A stretch of DNA of 42,784 nt. Source: Methylobacterium sp. Leaf118 (GTDB lineage Bacteria > Pseudomonadota > Alphaproteobacteria > Rhizobiales > Beijerinckiaceae). Made by a program: the position numbers and the translations under genes. Positions 1-7,621 of the stretch are shown here, in pieces. The notes under the pieces are model-generated. The model worked only from the letters and a program-made list of their open reading frames with translations. It was not told where the DNA came from and did not search any database. The stretch covers positions 1 through 42,784 of the forward strand of contig NZ_CAKLBV010000043.1 of assembly GCF_920984675.1 (NCBI RefSeq), written 5' to 3'. Position 1 is the stretch's first letter; every line of letters starts with the position of its first letter.

Positions 1-363
1 CCGGGGCTCCGCCGCCGTGGCCACGCGGCGTTCCCCATCGGCCCGGGCCGTCCGCGCCGGGGCTGGGGCGTCCCGGGGTCGGGCGACCGCTTGCGCCGGG
101 CGCGGCGCGGAGGCCGGCGCCGGCGCGGTCGCCGTGCGGGCAGCGGCCGAGCCCTCGTCCAGCATGGCACGGCAGGCACCGCTGAGCCGGTCGCGCTCGC
201 GCTGGAGACAGGCCGCGACCCGGCCCGGATCGGGGATCGACGAGGCGCAGAGCCGGATCGCATCCGGCCCGCAGGCCGCGCGCTGGGCTTCGGTGCCTTG
301 CGCCCAAGCCGGCGTCGCGGCGAGCAACGGCAGGATCAGGGCCACCTTCGGGATGATCGTCAT
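1..363 (-). CDS. secreted Cys-containing hypothetical protein (3' end outside window)
   Basis: The frame is open from an ATG at 363 to the left window edge, so the C-terminus is missing. It starts with a clear signal peptide (hydrophobic core LILPLLAA, likely cleavage after AWA). The mature part has Cys residues in the pattern CGPDAIRLC...CLQRERDRLSGAC, which resembles small secreted Cys-repeat proteins common in rhizobia and methylobacteria. An Ala/Pro/Arg-rich low-complexity stretch follows and runs to the edge. A second in-frame ATG lies at 369, but GAGGG sits at a better distance (7 nt) from 363. Function is unknown; the protein probably acts in the periplasm. Seen: signal peptide and Cys pattern. 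Inferred: family resemblance. Confidence 0.6.
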   Translation of the reverse strand, partial: MTIIPKVALILPLLAATPAWAQGTEAQRAACGPDAIRLCASSIPDPGRVAACLQRERDRLSGACRAMLDEGSAAARTATAPAPASAPRPAQAVARPRDAPAPARTARADGERRVATAAEPR

Positions 364-610
364 GCGCATACCCTCGGTTCGATGATGAACGGGTCCGCGC
401 CCGGACCGAACGGCCCCGGGCGCGACGCCGCCGCGCTGTCCGGAGCGCGGCGACGGGGCCGCCCAGGTGACCATAAAACCGGTCCGGGGGGCAAATGCGG
501 GGATCGCCGGTATCCGAAAGACGCGGGCCGACGCCGACGCCTCGCCCGGCACGCGGGGGTCACGATGGCGGCAGCGCGCCGGACTCGCAGAACCCGCGGG
601 CTGCCGCGCC

Positions 611-787
611 TCACTTCGTGATCTTCACCGAAACCGGATCGCTCGACGGGAAGGTCTCTTCCAGCGCTTCGTCGAGACGTTCGTTCGCCTTTTCCTGGCT
701 GTTCTCGGGATGGGCCTTGTCGCCCTTGCCGTCCTGGCGGAAGCCGGCGGCCTTGGGATCGTCCTTCTCAACGCTCTTGTCGGTCAC
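611..787 (-). CDS. small hydrophilic conserved hypothetical protein (58 aa)
   Basis: This is a short, strongly charged protein with no signal peptide or membrane segment. The N-terminal half is rich in Lys, Asp and Gly. The C-terminal half carries the motif LDEALEETFPSSDPVSV, which I recognise as a recurrent ending of small uncharacterised alphaproteobacterial proteins. The GTG at 787 was chosen because GAGGT lies 5 nt upstream; an in-frame GTG at 826 would add 13 residues with no visible ribosome binding site. It is transcribed away from the glycosyltransferase at 960. The function is not known. Confidence 0.65.
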   Translation of the reverse strand: MTDKSVEKDDPKAAGFRQDGKGDKAHPENSQEKANERLDEALEETFPSSDPVSVKITK

Positions 788-959
788 GGGTACCTCACTC
801 GGGGGTTCGATCGCCGCGCCCTGCACGGCGGAGATGTGGGACCAACGCGGGCGACGGCCCGGGTGTTTCGTCCGGATCGGACGCGTTTACCGGCCGGCAG
901 GCCGGATCGGGTAGCGTCGAGGTTCGGCGCCGCGCGGCGCTTCCCGGGCGGAGCCGCCG

Positions 960-2231
960 ATGCATGTCGTGATTCTCGCCGAGTTCGCCGCCGCGAGCGG
1001 GGGCGCCGAGAAGGTGGCGGTCGAGTCCGCCCGCGGCCTCGCGGAAGCCGGGGTGGAGGTCACCTACATCCAGGGCGTGAGCGGCCCCGCCGACGCGCTC
1101 CTCGATCACCCCCGCCTGCGCCGCATCGATCTCGCCCTGCCGGACGTGTGGTCCCTGCCGGCGTGGCGCGGCGCCGCGACGGGGATCTGGCATGCGGAGG
1201 CCGCCCGGCGCCTGTCCGCCGTGCTCGGGGCCCTGCCGGAGCCGGCCGATTGCCTGCACCTGCACCAGTGGACGCGCACCCTCTCACCCGCCGTTCTGCC
1301 GGTGCTGCGGGGCTATCCGGCGCCCTTGGTGCTGACGCTCCACGACTACTTCCTCGCCTGCCCGAACGGCGTCTATTACCGCTTCGACCGGGCCGAGCCC
1401 TGCGCCCTCTCCCCCCTCTCCGCGCGCTGCCTCACCGCCCCCTGCGATCCCAAGAGCCGGCTGCACAAGGCGGTGCGGGTCGGGCGGTCCGTGGCGTTGC
1501 GGGCTGCGGCCGGAAGCGAGCCCCTCGACGTCATCCATGTCTGCGATGCCAGCCGCGCCCGCATGCCAGGACTGCTCGGGGCCTTGCGCCTGCGCCATCA
1601 CCGGATCGACAACCCCGTGCGGGTGGCGCCCGGCCTCCCGGCCGAGCCCGCGAACGGCCAGGCGATCGCCTATGTCGGCCGGCTGACCGCGGAGAAGGGA
1701 GCGGATCTCGTGGCCGAGGCCGCAGGCCGGGCGGGCCTGCCGGCGCTGTTCATCGGGGCGGGCCCGCTGGAGGATTCCCTGCGTGCCGGGGGTGCCGAGG
1801 TGATCGGCTGGCGCAGCCCGGACGAGGTCGCGACGATTCTCCGGGCGCGGGCCCGGGCGGTCTGCGCGCCCTCACGCTGGTACGAGACCGGCCCGCTCAC
1901 GGTCTACGAGGCCCTGGCCCAGGGCCTTCCGGTGGTGGCCTCGACTCGGTCCGGCGCCGCCGAGAAGGTCCGCCACGGGGAGACCGGCCTCGTCGTCGAG
2001 CCCGAGTTCGAAGCCCTGGCGCAGGCCTTCCGGGCGCTGCGGGACGACGCCTTGGTGGCCCGACTCGGTAGAGCCGCCCACGCGGCCTACTGGCAGGCGC
2101 CGCCGACCCTGGCGGCGCATGCCGACGCCCTCCTCGGGCTGTACCGGCAGCTCGCGGAGGATCGCCGTTCGCGGCACTGCGGCAGCGCGCCGACGCATCT
2201 GCGGGAGATCTCCCCCGCATCCGCCCCGTGA
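960..2231 (+). CDS. glycosyltransferase family 4 (GT-B fold)
   Basis: This 423-residue protein is predicted to transfer a sugar from a nucleotide-sugar to a glycan or lipid acceptor at the cytoplasmic face of the membrane. The N-terminal Rossmann-like domain begins MHVVILAEF and has the acceptor-side GGAEKV motif near residue 18. The C-terminal GT4 domain has AYVGRLTAEKGAD near 240, and the donor-binding segment SRWYETGPLTVYEAL near 305-320 matches the EX7E region of the family. ATG 960 has GGAG about 7-8 nt upstream. No other polysaccharide genes are adjacent, so the acceptor cannot be named. The only other surface-glycan candidate nearby is the AlgX/J-like protein at 5464. No signal peptide is visible. 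Confidence 0.85.
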   Translation: MHVVILAEFAAASGGAEKVAVESARGLAEAGVEVTYIQGVSGPADALLDHPRLRRIDLALPDVWSLPAWRGAATGIWHAEAARRLSAVLGALPEPADCLHLHQWTRTLSPAVLPVLRGYPAPLVLTLHDYFLACPNGVYYRFDRAEPCALSPLSARCLTAPCDPKSRLHKAVRVGRSVALRAAAGSEPLDVIHVCDASRARMPGLLGALRLRHHRIDNPVRVAPGLPAEPANGQAIAYVGRLTAEKGADLVAEAAGRAGLPALFIGAGPLEDSLRAGGAEVIGWRSPDEVATILRARARAVCAPSRWYETGPLTVYEALAQGLPVVASTRSGAAEKVRHGETGLVVEPEFEALAQAFRALRDDALVARLGRAAHAAYWQAPPTLAAHADALLGLYRQLAEDRRSRHCGSAPTHLREISPASAP

Positions 2232-2392
2232 GCGCACCGTCAGCGGTTGGCGGAGCGCGCCATTCATCACTATAATGCGTCGAACCACAACATAGGTAGC
2301 AGGACGCTGCCAGGGCCCTCAGCCTATATTCCTAGCTGTGTCAGGGGCTTATCGACCGATGGCGTCGATCACGATTTGGTTCCCCCGCCTTC

Positions 2393-2421
2393 TTGACTTT
2401 TATGTTGCACTGCAACATACG
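2393..2421 (+). promoter_or_regulatory. predicted sigma70-type promoter of the first phasin gene
   Basis: TTGACT (2393-2398) is followed after 17 bp by CATACG, a weak -10. It lies in an unusually AT-rich patch about 85 bp before the phasin start. The -10 is far from consensus, so the call rests mainly on the -35 and on the palindrome between the boxes. Confidence 0.45.
2402..2418. promoter_or_regulatory. 17-bp perfect palindrome, candidate PhaR operator
   Basis: ATGTTGCA-C-TGCAACAT is a perfect inverted repeat between the -35 and -10 boxes of the phasin promoter, the classic position for a repressor. Its core TTGCN3GCAA resembles the CTGCN3GCAG sites reported for the polyhydroxyalkanoate-responsive repressor PhaR in other alphaproteobacteria. 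The palindrome is seen directly; the regulator is inferred. Confidence 0.55.
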
Positions 2422-2505
2422 GGTTTCGGGCCGGTCATCTGAACGGAAGGGCCCCGCTTCCTGAGCGGCGCCACCATCTCCCGGTCCTGACGACAGGAGA
2501 GCGAT

Positions 2506-2859
2506 ATGAGCACCCCGAATTTCGAGATCCCCGCTGAGTTCCGCGATTTCGCCGACAAGAGCGTCGATCAGGCTCGCAACGCCTTCGGCACCCTCCTGAA
2601 CGGCGCCGTGAAGACCTCCGAGCAGCTCCGCAGCTCCGCCACCACGGTTCAATCCGCCCTGTACTCGGCCGTGCTGAAGGGTCTCGACCACGCCAAGACG
2701 AACGCCGACGCCACGTTCGACTACGCCCAGCGCATCGTCCGCTCGAAGGATCCCAAGGAGGCCTTCGAGATCCAGTCGGAGTTCGTGAAGTCCCAGTTCG
2801 CCGCTTTCCAGGCCCAGGCCAAGGAATACGGCGCCCTCGCTCAGAGCGCCGCCCGCTGA
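2506..2859 (+). CDS. phasin family protein (PHA granule coat)
   Basis: This 117-residue protein belongs to the phasin family. Phasins coat polyhydroxybutyrate granules in the cytoplasm and control their number and size. The sequence is almost entirely amphipathic helix with no Cys, and includes the family-typical stretch SKDPKEAFEIQSEFVKSQF near residues 80-100, which ends in FQAQAKEYGALAQ. AGGAGAG lies just upstream of the ATG. A second, larger phasin-like gene follows at 3024 on the same strand, but a hairpin at 2869 separates them. The promoter palindrome at 2402 suggests derepression by PhaR when PHA accumulates. Length is typical of Methylobacterium phasins. Confidence 0.9.
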   Translation: MSTPNFEIPAEFRDFADKSVDQARNAFGTLLNGAVKTSEQLRSSATTVQSALYSAVLKGLDHAKTNADATFDYAQRIVRSKDPKEAFEIQSEFVKSQFAAFQAQAKEYGALAQSAAR

Positions 2860-2868
2860 TCGGGTTCT

Positions 2869-2888
2869 GTCCCGGCTGCGGCCGGGAC
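2869..2888 (+). terminator. GC-rich hairpin after the first phasin gene
   Basis: GTCCCGGC-tgcg-GCCGGGAC is a perfect 8-bp stem with a 4-nt loop, 10 bp after the phasin stop. There is no T-run, so it may be an attenuator or mRNA-stabilising hairpin instead of a true terminator. Confidence 0.45.
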
Positions 2889-3023
2889 GCGACGGCATGA
2901 CGGTTCGGGATCCTGACCCAGGGTCCCCGAAGCGTCATGCCACGACGCTATGCTCTCCTGCGGCGCTCCGGACTCTGTCCGGAGTCGCCCGAGAGCCATG
3001 GGTATCGAACGAGGAGAGGTTTC

Positions 3024-3923
3024 ATGTCGTCGAGCCGCCGCAGAGGACGTTCACCGGGATCGCCCGCCGCGGGCACTCCCTCTCCCGCCCAAGACGTGGC
3101 GCCGACCCCCGAGATTGCGCACGAGACCCCCGAGGCGGTCGAGCACGCGGCCTCCTCCGTCGCGACGCCGGAGGAAGCGCCCGCCGCCATCGAGGCGAGC
3201 GACGCGTCGTCGGAATCCCCGGTTGAGGCCCCGGCCGACCATCCGGCTTCGGACGAGCCCTCCGTCGTGGAAGAGCCCGTCGTGGAAGAAACCGCCCCGG
3301 AAGAGCTCGCCCCGGAAGAGCCCGTTCAGGCGCTCGCCGAGCCGGCCGTCGAGGCCGCCGAGAGCGTGACCGAGACGGCGTCGGAGGTCGTGACCGCGTC
3401 GGTGGAGCAGACGGCCGAGGCCGCGTCGAGCAGCGTCGCGCAGACGACCGAGGCGGTCGCTGAGACCGTCGAGCAGACCAGCGCGGCGGTGTCGGATGCC
3501 GCCGAACTGTCGACCGAGGTCGCGGCGCAGGCCACTGAGGTCACGGCCGAGACCGTGACGGACGTCGCCGAGGCGGCCACCGAACCGGCGGTGGCGGTGA
3601 CCCATGCGGTCGTCGAGACCGTCTCGTTCGCCACCGACAAGGCCTTCGAATCGCCGAAGGGCGTGCACATCGGCGCGAACTTCGTGTTCGTCCCGACACT
3701 GGCGCCCCTCACCGAGATCAACCAGACCCTGCTGGCTTTCGCCCGCGGCGAGGGTGAAGCCGCGGTGGCGCATTTCCAGGCTCTGACCCGGGCCAAGTCC
3801 CCGGCGGAGGCGATCCGGCTCCAGGTGACCGAGATCCAGCGGGCGGCGGACGCCTCGCTGACCTGCTTCAGCCACATCCTGCGCAGCGCCAACCCCTTCG
3901 GCGATACCGCCCGCTGGCACTGA
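3024..3923 (+). CDS. phasin-like protein with long acidic low-complexity middle
   Basis: This 299-residue protein has a basic N-terminus (SSSRRRGRS), then about 170 residues very rich in Glu, Ala, Val, Thr and Pro, then a phasin-like C-terminal domain of about 100 residues. That last part contains RAKSPAEAIRLQVTEIQRA, which resembles the SKDPKEAFEIQSEF stretch of the neighbouring phasin. Within the middle there is an irregular repeat of the kind TAE-x-V-x(3)-VEQT, suggestive of amphipathic helix or coiled coil. AGGAGAGG before ATG 3024 decides the start; an upstream in-frame ATG at 2937 has no good site. It probably sits on PHA granules, with the acidic arm projecting or bridging partners. 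The role of the arm is inference. Confidence 0.75.
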   Translation: MSSSRRRGRSPGSPAAGTPSPAQDVAPTPEIAHETPEAVEHAASSVATPEEAPAAIEASDASSESPVEAPADHPASDEPSVVEEPVVEETAPEELAPEEPVQALAEPAVEAAESVTETASEVVTASVEQTAEAASSSVAQTTEAVAETVEQTSAAVSDAAELSTEVAAQATEVTAETVTDVAEAATEPAVAVTHAVVETVSFATDKAFESPKGVHIGANFVFVPTLAPLTEINQTLLAFARGEGEAAVAHFQALTRAKSPAEAIRLQVTEIQRAADASLTCFSHILRSANPFGDTARWH

Positions 3924-3934
3924 ACCCGGCTTGG

Positions 3935-3962
3935 GGCGCGGCGGCCTCTCGCCCGCCGTGCC
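3935..3962 (+). terminator. hairpin after the second phasin gene
   Basis: GGCGCGGCGG (3935-3944) pairs with CCGCCGTGCC (3953-3962), with one G-T wobble and an 8-nt loop. It lies 12 bp after the stop codon. No T-tract follows, as is common in very GC-rich genomes. Confidence 0.45.
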
Positions 3963-4013
3963 CGCCGGGGCTACATAGCCCGGATCGTACCTGTGTCTTC
4001 CGGGAGACCCGCC

Positions 4014-5450
4014 ATGCCCCTCTCGCCGCTTCTGCCGGCCGGCCTGCTGTCCGCGCTTCTGCTCGCGGCCCCCGCCGCCGCCCAGATGGCGCAGACGCCC
4101 GAGAAGACCGTCCCCCTCTCGAAGGGCGAGATTCAACTCTCCTTCGCCCCGGTGGTGAAGCGGGCGGCCCCGTCCGTCGTCAACGTCTACGCCTCGCATG
4201 TCGAGAAGCGCACCGCGCGGTCCAGCGCCATGGACGAGTTCATGCGCCGCTTCTTCGGCGAGGATCGCCCGGGCCGCGGCCCCTCGGGCATGCCGGGCGA
4301 GCGGGCCCAGCGCTCCCTCGGCTCGGGGGTGATCGTCGATGGCAGCGGCCTCGTCATCACCAACAACCACGTCATCGAGAACATGAACGAGGTGAAGGTC
4401 GCTCTCGCCGACAAGCGCGAGTTCGAGGCCCAGATCGTGCTGCGCGACCCGCGCACCGACCTCGCCGTGCTGAAGATCAAGACGCCCGCCGACATCGCGC
4501 CCATGCCGATCGGCGATTCCGACCATCTCGAGGTCGGGGACGTGGTGCTGGCGATCGGCAACCCCTTCGGCGTCGGCCAGACGGTGACGCAAGGCATCAT
4601 CTCGGCGCTGGCCCGCACCCAGGTCGGCTCCTCGGACTACCAGTTCTTCATCCAGACCGACGCGGCGATCAATCCGGGCAATTCCGGCGGCGCGCTGGTC
4701 GATCTCCAGGGCCGCCTCGTCGGGGTCAACACCGCGATCTACTCGCAATCCGGCGGCAGCCACGGCATCGGTTTCGCGATTCCCGCGAGCATGATCCGCG
4801 CCGTGGTCGACACCGCCAAGGGCGGCGGCAGTCTCGTACGCCGCCCCTGGCTCGGGGCGCGGGTGCAGAGCGTGACCGCCGACATCGCCGAGAGCGTCGG
4901 CCTCGACCGACCGACCGGCGTGCTGGTGGCCAACATGCAGGCCAAGAGTCCGGCCGAGGAGGCAGGCCTGAAGCGGGGCGACGTGATCCTCACCATCGAC
5001 GGGCAGGGCGTCGATGATCCGGACTCCTTCGGCTACCGCTTCGCCCTCAAGGGCATCTCCGGCACCGCCCAGTTCGGCATCCTGCGCGGCACCCGGCGCC
5101 AGACCCTTCAGGTCAAGCTCGGCCCCGCCCCGGAGACCCGCCCGCGCGACGCCCTCAAGGTCCGGGCCCGGACTCCCTTCGCGGGGGCGACCCTCGTCAA
5201 CACCTCGCCCGCGGTCGGCGAGGAGTTGCAGGCCGACCTTCCCGAGGAAGGCGTGGCGATCAGTGCCGTCGAGGAAGGGTCGCTCGCCAACCGCGCCGGC
5301 TTCAAGAAGGGCGACGTGATCGTGGCGGTGAACGGAACCCCGGTTGCCTCGACCAAGGACCTCGACCGGTTGACCCAGCGCAGCTTCGGCCTGTGGGAGG
5401 TCTCGATCAACCGCGGCGGCGAGGTGCTCACCTCCGTCTTCGGAGGCTGA
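4014..5450 (+). CDS. DegP/HtrA-type periplasmic serine endoprotease with two PDZ domains
   Basis: This 478-residue protein has a signal peptide (hydrophobic LLSALLLAAPAAA, cleavage near residue 23). A trypsin-like domain follows with the full triad: His119 in TNNHV, Asp149 in DPRTDLAVL, Ser224 in NPGNSGG. Two PDZ domains occupy roughly 270-370 and 400-470. This is the DegP/DegQ layout; such proteases degrade or refold damaged proteins in the periplasm. ATG 4014 has GGGAGA at good spacing; an in-frame GTG at 3993 would put charged residues before the signal peptide. The next gene begins 13 bp after the stop, so the two are probably cotranscribed. Family assignment is secure; the client proteins are unknown. 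Confidence 0.93.
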   Translation: MPLSPLLPAGLLSALLLAAPAAAQMAQTPEKTVPLSKGEIQLSFAPVVKRAAPSVVNVYASHVEKRTARSSAMDEFMRRFFGEDRPGRGPSGMPGERAQRSLGSGVIVDGSGLVITNNHVIENMNEVKVALADKREFEAQIVLRDPRTDLAVLKIKTPADIAPMPIGDSDHLEVGDVVLAIGNPFGVGQTVTQGIISALARTQVGSSDYQFFIQTDAAINPGNSGGALVDLQGRLVGVNTAIYSQSGGSHGIGFAIPASMIRAVVDTAKGGGSLVRRPWLGARVQSVTADIAESVGLDRPTGVLVANMQAKSPAEEAGLKRGDVILTIDGQGVDDPDSFGYRFALKGISGTAQFGILRGTRRQTLQVKLGPAPETRPRDALKVRARTPFAGATLVNTSPAVGEELQADLPEEGVAISAVEEGSLANRAGFKKGDVIVAVNGTPVASTKDLDRLTQRSFGLWEVSINRGGEVLTSVFGG

Positions 5451-5463
5451 GGGCACCGCTCTC

Positions 5464-6417
5464 ATGGCGGACCTTGGGGACGAGCACGTCCATGTCGGGC
5501 GTGAAGGCTGGCTGTTCCTGACCGCCGGCAGCAACAACGTCGTCGGGCAGTTCAGCCGCTCCGGCTTCATGCGGCGGCGGGTGCGGGGCTGGAAGCGCCT
5601 CGTGGTGGAGCGGGTCCGGCGCTGCGAGACGCTCGGTGCTCGCTACCTTCACGTGGTCGTGCCGGAGAAGCTGTCCGTCTACGATCACCGGCTCGCCCCC
5701 GGCCTGCGGGTGGCGGTGCGCCTCTCTCCGGCCCTGCGCCTGCGCCGGTCCCTGTTCTGGCACCGGACCGCCCGCCGCGCCTGCCTCGACCTCGTCACGG
5801 CGTTCCGGGCGGCGCGGGACGAACGCGACCTCTACCATCGCACCGACAGCCACTGGTCGTTCGAGGGCTGCGATCTGGCCCACCGCCTGATCTGCGCGGC
5901 GGTCGGTGCCGAGCCGGGGGATCTGTCGGTCGAGCCGGACCAATGGATGGAGCGCGCGGGCGACCTCGGCGACAAGTTCGATCCGCCGGTGACGGAATCC
6001 TGGCCGATCCGCACCCTGCCGATGCGGGCCGAGCGGGTACATGCCAGCCCGATCGTGCAAGTGCGCGAGCAGGCGGGCCGCGCCGAGACGCTCCATGTCG
6101 GCGCCCACGTGATCTTCCGCAATCGCGCGGAGGGGGTCGATCCGCGCCGCGTGGTGCTGTTCGGCGATTCCTATTCCCACTTCGCGCCGATCCTGCTCAC
6201 GGCTCACCTGACCCAGAGCTTCGCCGAGGTGCATTTCCTGTGGTCGTCCTCCCTCGACTGGGGCTACCTCGAGCGTGTCCGGCCGGACATCGTGATCGGA
6301 CAGATGGCCGAGCGCTTCATGTTCCGGGTGCCCGACGACCGTTTCGACCTCGAGGCCTATGCGAAGGAGCGCTTCGGCGCCGAACTGGCGCAAGCCGGTC
6401 TCGCGGCCGAGCCGTGA
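5464..6417 (+). CDS. AlgX/AlgJ-like SGNH-fold protein (possible polysaccharide O-acetylation)
   Basis: The 317-residue protein carries the hallmarks of the alginate O-acetyltransferase AlgX/AlgJ group. These are an N-terminal VGREGWLFL block near residue 16, the Asp-His motif TDSHW near 125, and the nucleophile Ser in GDSYSH near 238. Family members transfer acetyl groups to exopolysaccharides. Two things are odd. There is no obvious signal peptide, although AlgX/J act in the periplasm, and there is no membrane-bound O-acyltransferase (AlgI-like) nearby. It starts 13 bp after the degP-like gene, so cotranscription is likely. It could instead be an SGNH esterase acting on another substrate. 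Motifs are seen; substrate is unknown. Confidence 0.75.
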   Translation: MADLGDEHVHVGREGWLFLTAGSNNVVGQFSRSGFMRRRVRGWKRLVVERVRRCETLGARYLHVVVPEKLSVYDHRLAPGLRVAVRLSPALRLRRSLFWHRTARRACLDLVTAFRAARDERDLYHRTDSHWSFEGCDLAHRLICAAVGAEPGDLSVEPDQWMERAGDLGDKFDPPVTESWPIRTLPMRAERVHASPIVQVREQAGRAETLHVGAHVIFRNRAEGVDPRRVVLFGDSYSHFAPILLTAHLTQSFAEVHFLWSSSLDWGYLERVRPDIVIGQMAERFMFRVPDDRFDLEAYAKERFGAELAQAGLAAEP

Positions 6418-6599
6418 GCCGCGCCCCGGCACAGTCCGGAGCGCCCGGCAGAGTCCGTTTAGCCTGACCTGAAAATGTTTCGTGCGCGGCGCCCGACGCA
6501 ACATCCCCATGTGCGCTGGCGCAATGCGTCCGAAACCTGACGCGCCTATCCCTAGCCCCAGACGAGAGCCGAAAAGGCTCCGAGCAAGGGGTGGACATC

Positions 6600-6845
6600 A
6601 TGCGGGACGTTCTCAAGATCGTGGTGGCGGGTTCGGTGCTGACGGCCTACGCCGTGCTCGTGCCCTCGATGGTGGAAGCGGTGCCGGCGCCCGCGGGCAA
6701 GGCCTTCACCCAGCGCCTGCCCCAGGCCGGCGGCGCGGTGCCGGTGAGCGCCCGCCTCTCCGCTTCGGACACGGTCGAGACCCGCGTGTTCGTCGCCCGC
6801 CGGCCGCTCGTCAGCGGCGTCTCGACCAGCGGAGCCGCATGGTGA
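6600..6845 (+). CDS. small secreted or membrane-anchored hypothetical protein (81 aa)
   Basis: The N-terminus (RDVLKIVVAGSVLTAYAVLVPSMVEA) looks like a signal peptide or a single membrane anchor. It is followed by about 55 residues rich in Ala, Val, Ser and Arg, with no recognisable motif. ATG 6600 is taken as the start; an in-frame GTG at 6591 is possible, since AAGGGG lies just before it. The stop overlaps the start of a 29-codon reading frame (6839), which suggests translational coupling. Function unknown. Confidence 0.5.
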   Translation: MRDVLKIVVAGSVLTAYAVLVPSMVEAVPAPAGKAFTQRLPQAGGAVPVSARLSASDTVETRVFVARRPLVSGVSTSGAAW

Positions 6846-6928
6846 CCACCGCGGACGCGCCCCTCCTCGCCGCGGTGTTCGTCGCCGGCCTTGGCCTGGC
6901 CGCCCTGCTCAACACCCTCCTGGCCTGA
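6839..6928 (+). CDS. putative 29-aa single-pass membrane peptide
   Basis: An ATG at 6839 overlaps the 3' end of the preceding gene (ATGGTGA). It opens a 29-codon frame encoding almost nothing but a hydrophobic segment (PLLAAVFVAGLGLAALL). GCGGAG lies about 6 nt upstream. It could be a translationally coupled membrane microprotein. With such GC-rich sequence a chance frame is also possible, so confidence is limited. Confidence 0.35.
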   Translation: MVTTADAPLLAAVFVAGLGLAALLNTLLA

Positions 6929-6989
6929 ATTCCGTCGTCAGGGCGGCGGGTGTTTCGCGACCTGCTGCTTCCATCCCCTCCCGAGATTC

Positions 6990-7220
6990 TCAGCTCGCCG
7001 CGAAGGCGAGGGCGCGCGGATTGCCGTGCAAGCCCGCGCAGAGGTCGTCGACTTCCGTCACGTCGAGCGCGTCTCCGCTGCTGGCCGCGATGGTGTCGAT
7101 GAGGTCGTCCTTCCGGGGGTCGAACGGGTGACCCTGCATCCGGTAGAACTGATAATAGCGCAACGCCGCCAGCAGCGTGTCACGCTCGCGGGCGGTCACG
7201 GTGAGGTTCTGCGTGGTCAT
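6990..7220 (-). CDS. small conserved hypothetical protein (76 aa)
   Basis: The protein begins MTTQNLTVTARERDTLLAAL and contains an aromatic helix (LRYYQFYRMQ), then an acidic part with DVTEVDDLCAGLH. There is no signal peptide and no membrane segment. ATG 7220 has AAGGGG at proper spacing; an upstream in-frame start would add only seven residues. The small cytoplasmic helix-rich form is typical of uncharacterised methylobacterial genes. It is convergent with the coding region that ends at 6928. Confidence 0.65.
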   Translation of the reverse strand: MTTQNLTVTARERDTLLAALRYYQFYRMQGHPFDPRKDDLIDTIAASSGDALDVTEVDDLCAGLHGNPRALAFAAS

Positions 7221-7621
7221 GGGATTCCCCTTGGCTTGCAACGAACGCTTGGGCGAGGCCGCGCGCGACTCGCCAAGCTTGGCCGTTGTAACCCCACGAG
7301 GTGAGTCCCGTCCATGTGAGCGGGTCGGCGCGCTCCCGCATCGTCCTCGAACCGAGCGATCCCGGATCCGCCCCGCCTGACGCCGGATCGGGGAACGCGC
7401 CTGTGCCTTCGCGCGGTTCGGGCGCTCCTCCGGGCCCGGGAATGGTCCGATGGGATGATCCGGCGGGATGATCGGGGCGGCCTCGGACCGATCACGGGAT
7501 CGGCGCGGGCGCGCGCCGGGAATCCCGCTGGACCTCTTTCCCCGCTCCCGGGTTCGGCCTTAATGCTCGCTGCCGCCGACGCGAGCGGCGAGCGGGTGCG
7601 GCATGGCCCCGGGAGGGCGCG
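7221..7621. other. 400-bp intergenic region without a supported gene
   Basis: This lies between two divergent genes. It holds an imperfect inverted repeat near 7248-7278 (CTTGGGCGAG / CTCGCCAAG) and a short direct repeat (GGGATGATC at 7452 and 7465). No convincing promoter or RNA gene was seen. Confidence 0.4.

Noticed and set aside
3051..5570. An 839-codon minus-strand frame across the second phasin and the DegP-like gene
   Set aside because: It crosses two well-supported genes and has no motif or start site of its own.
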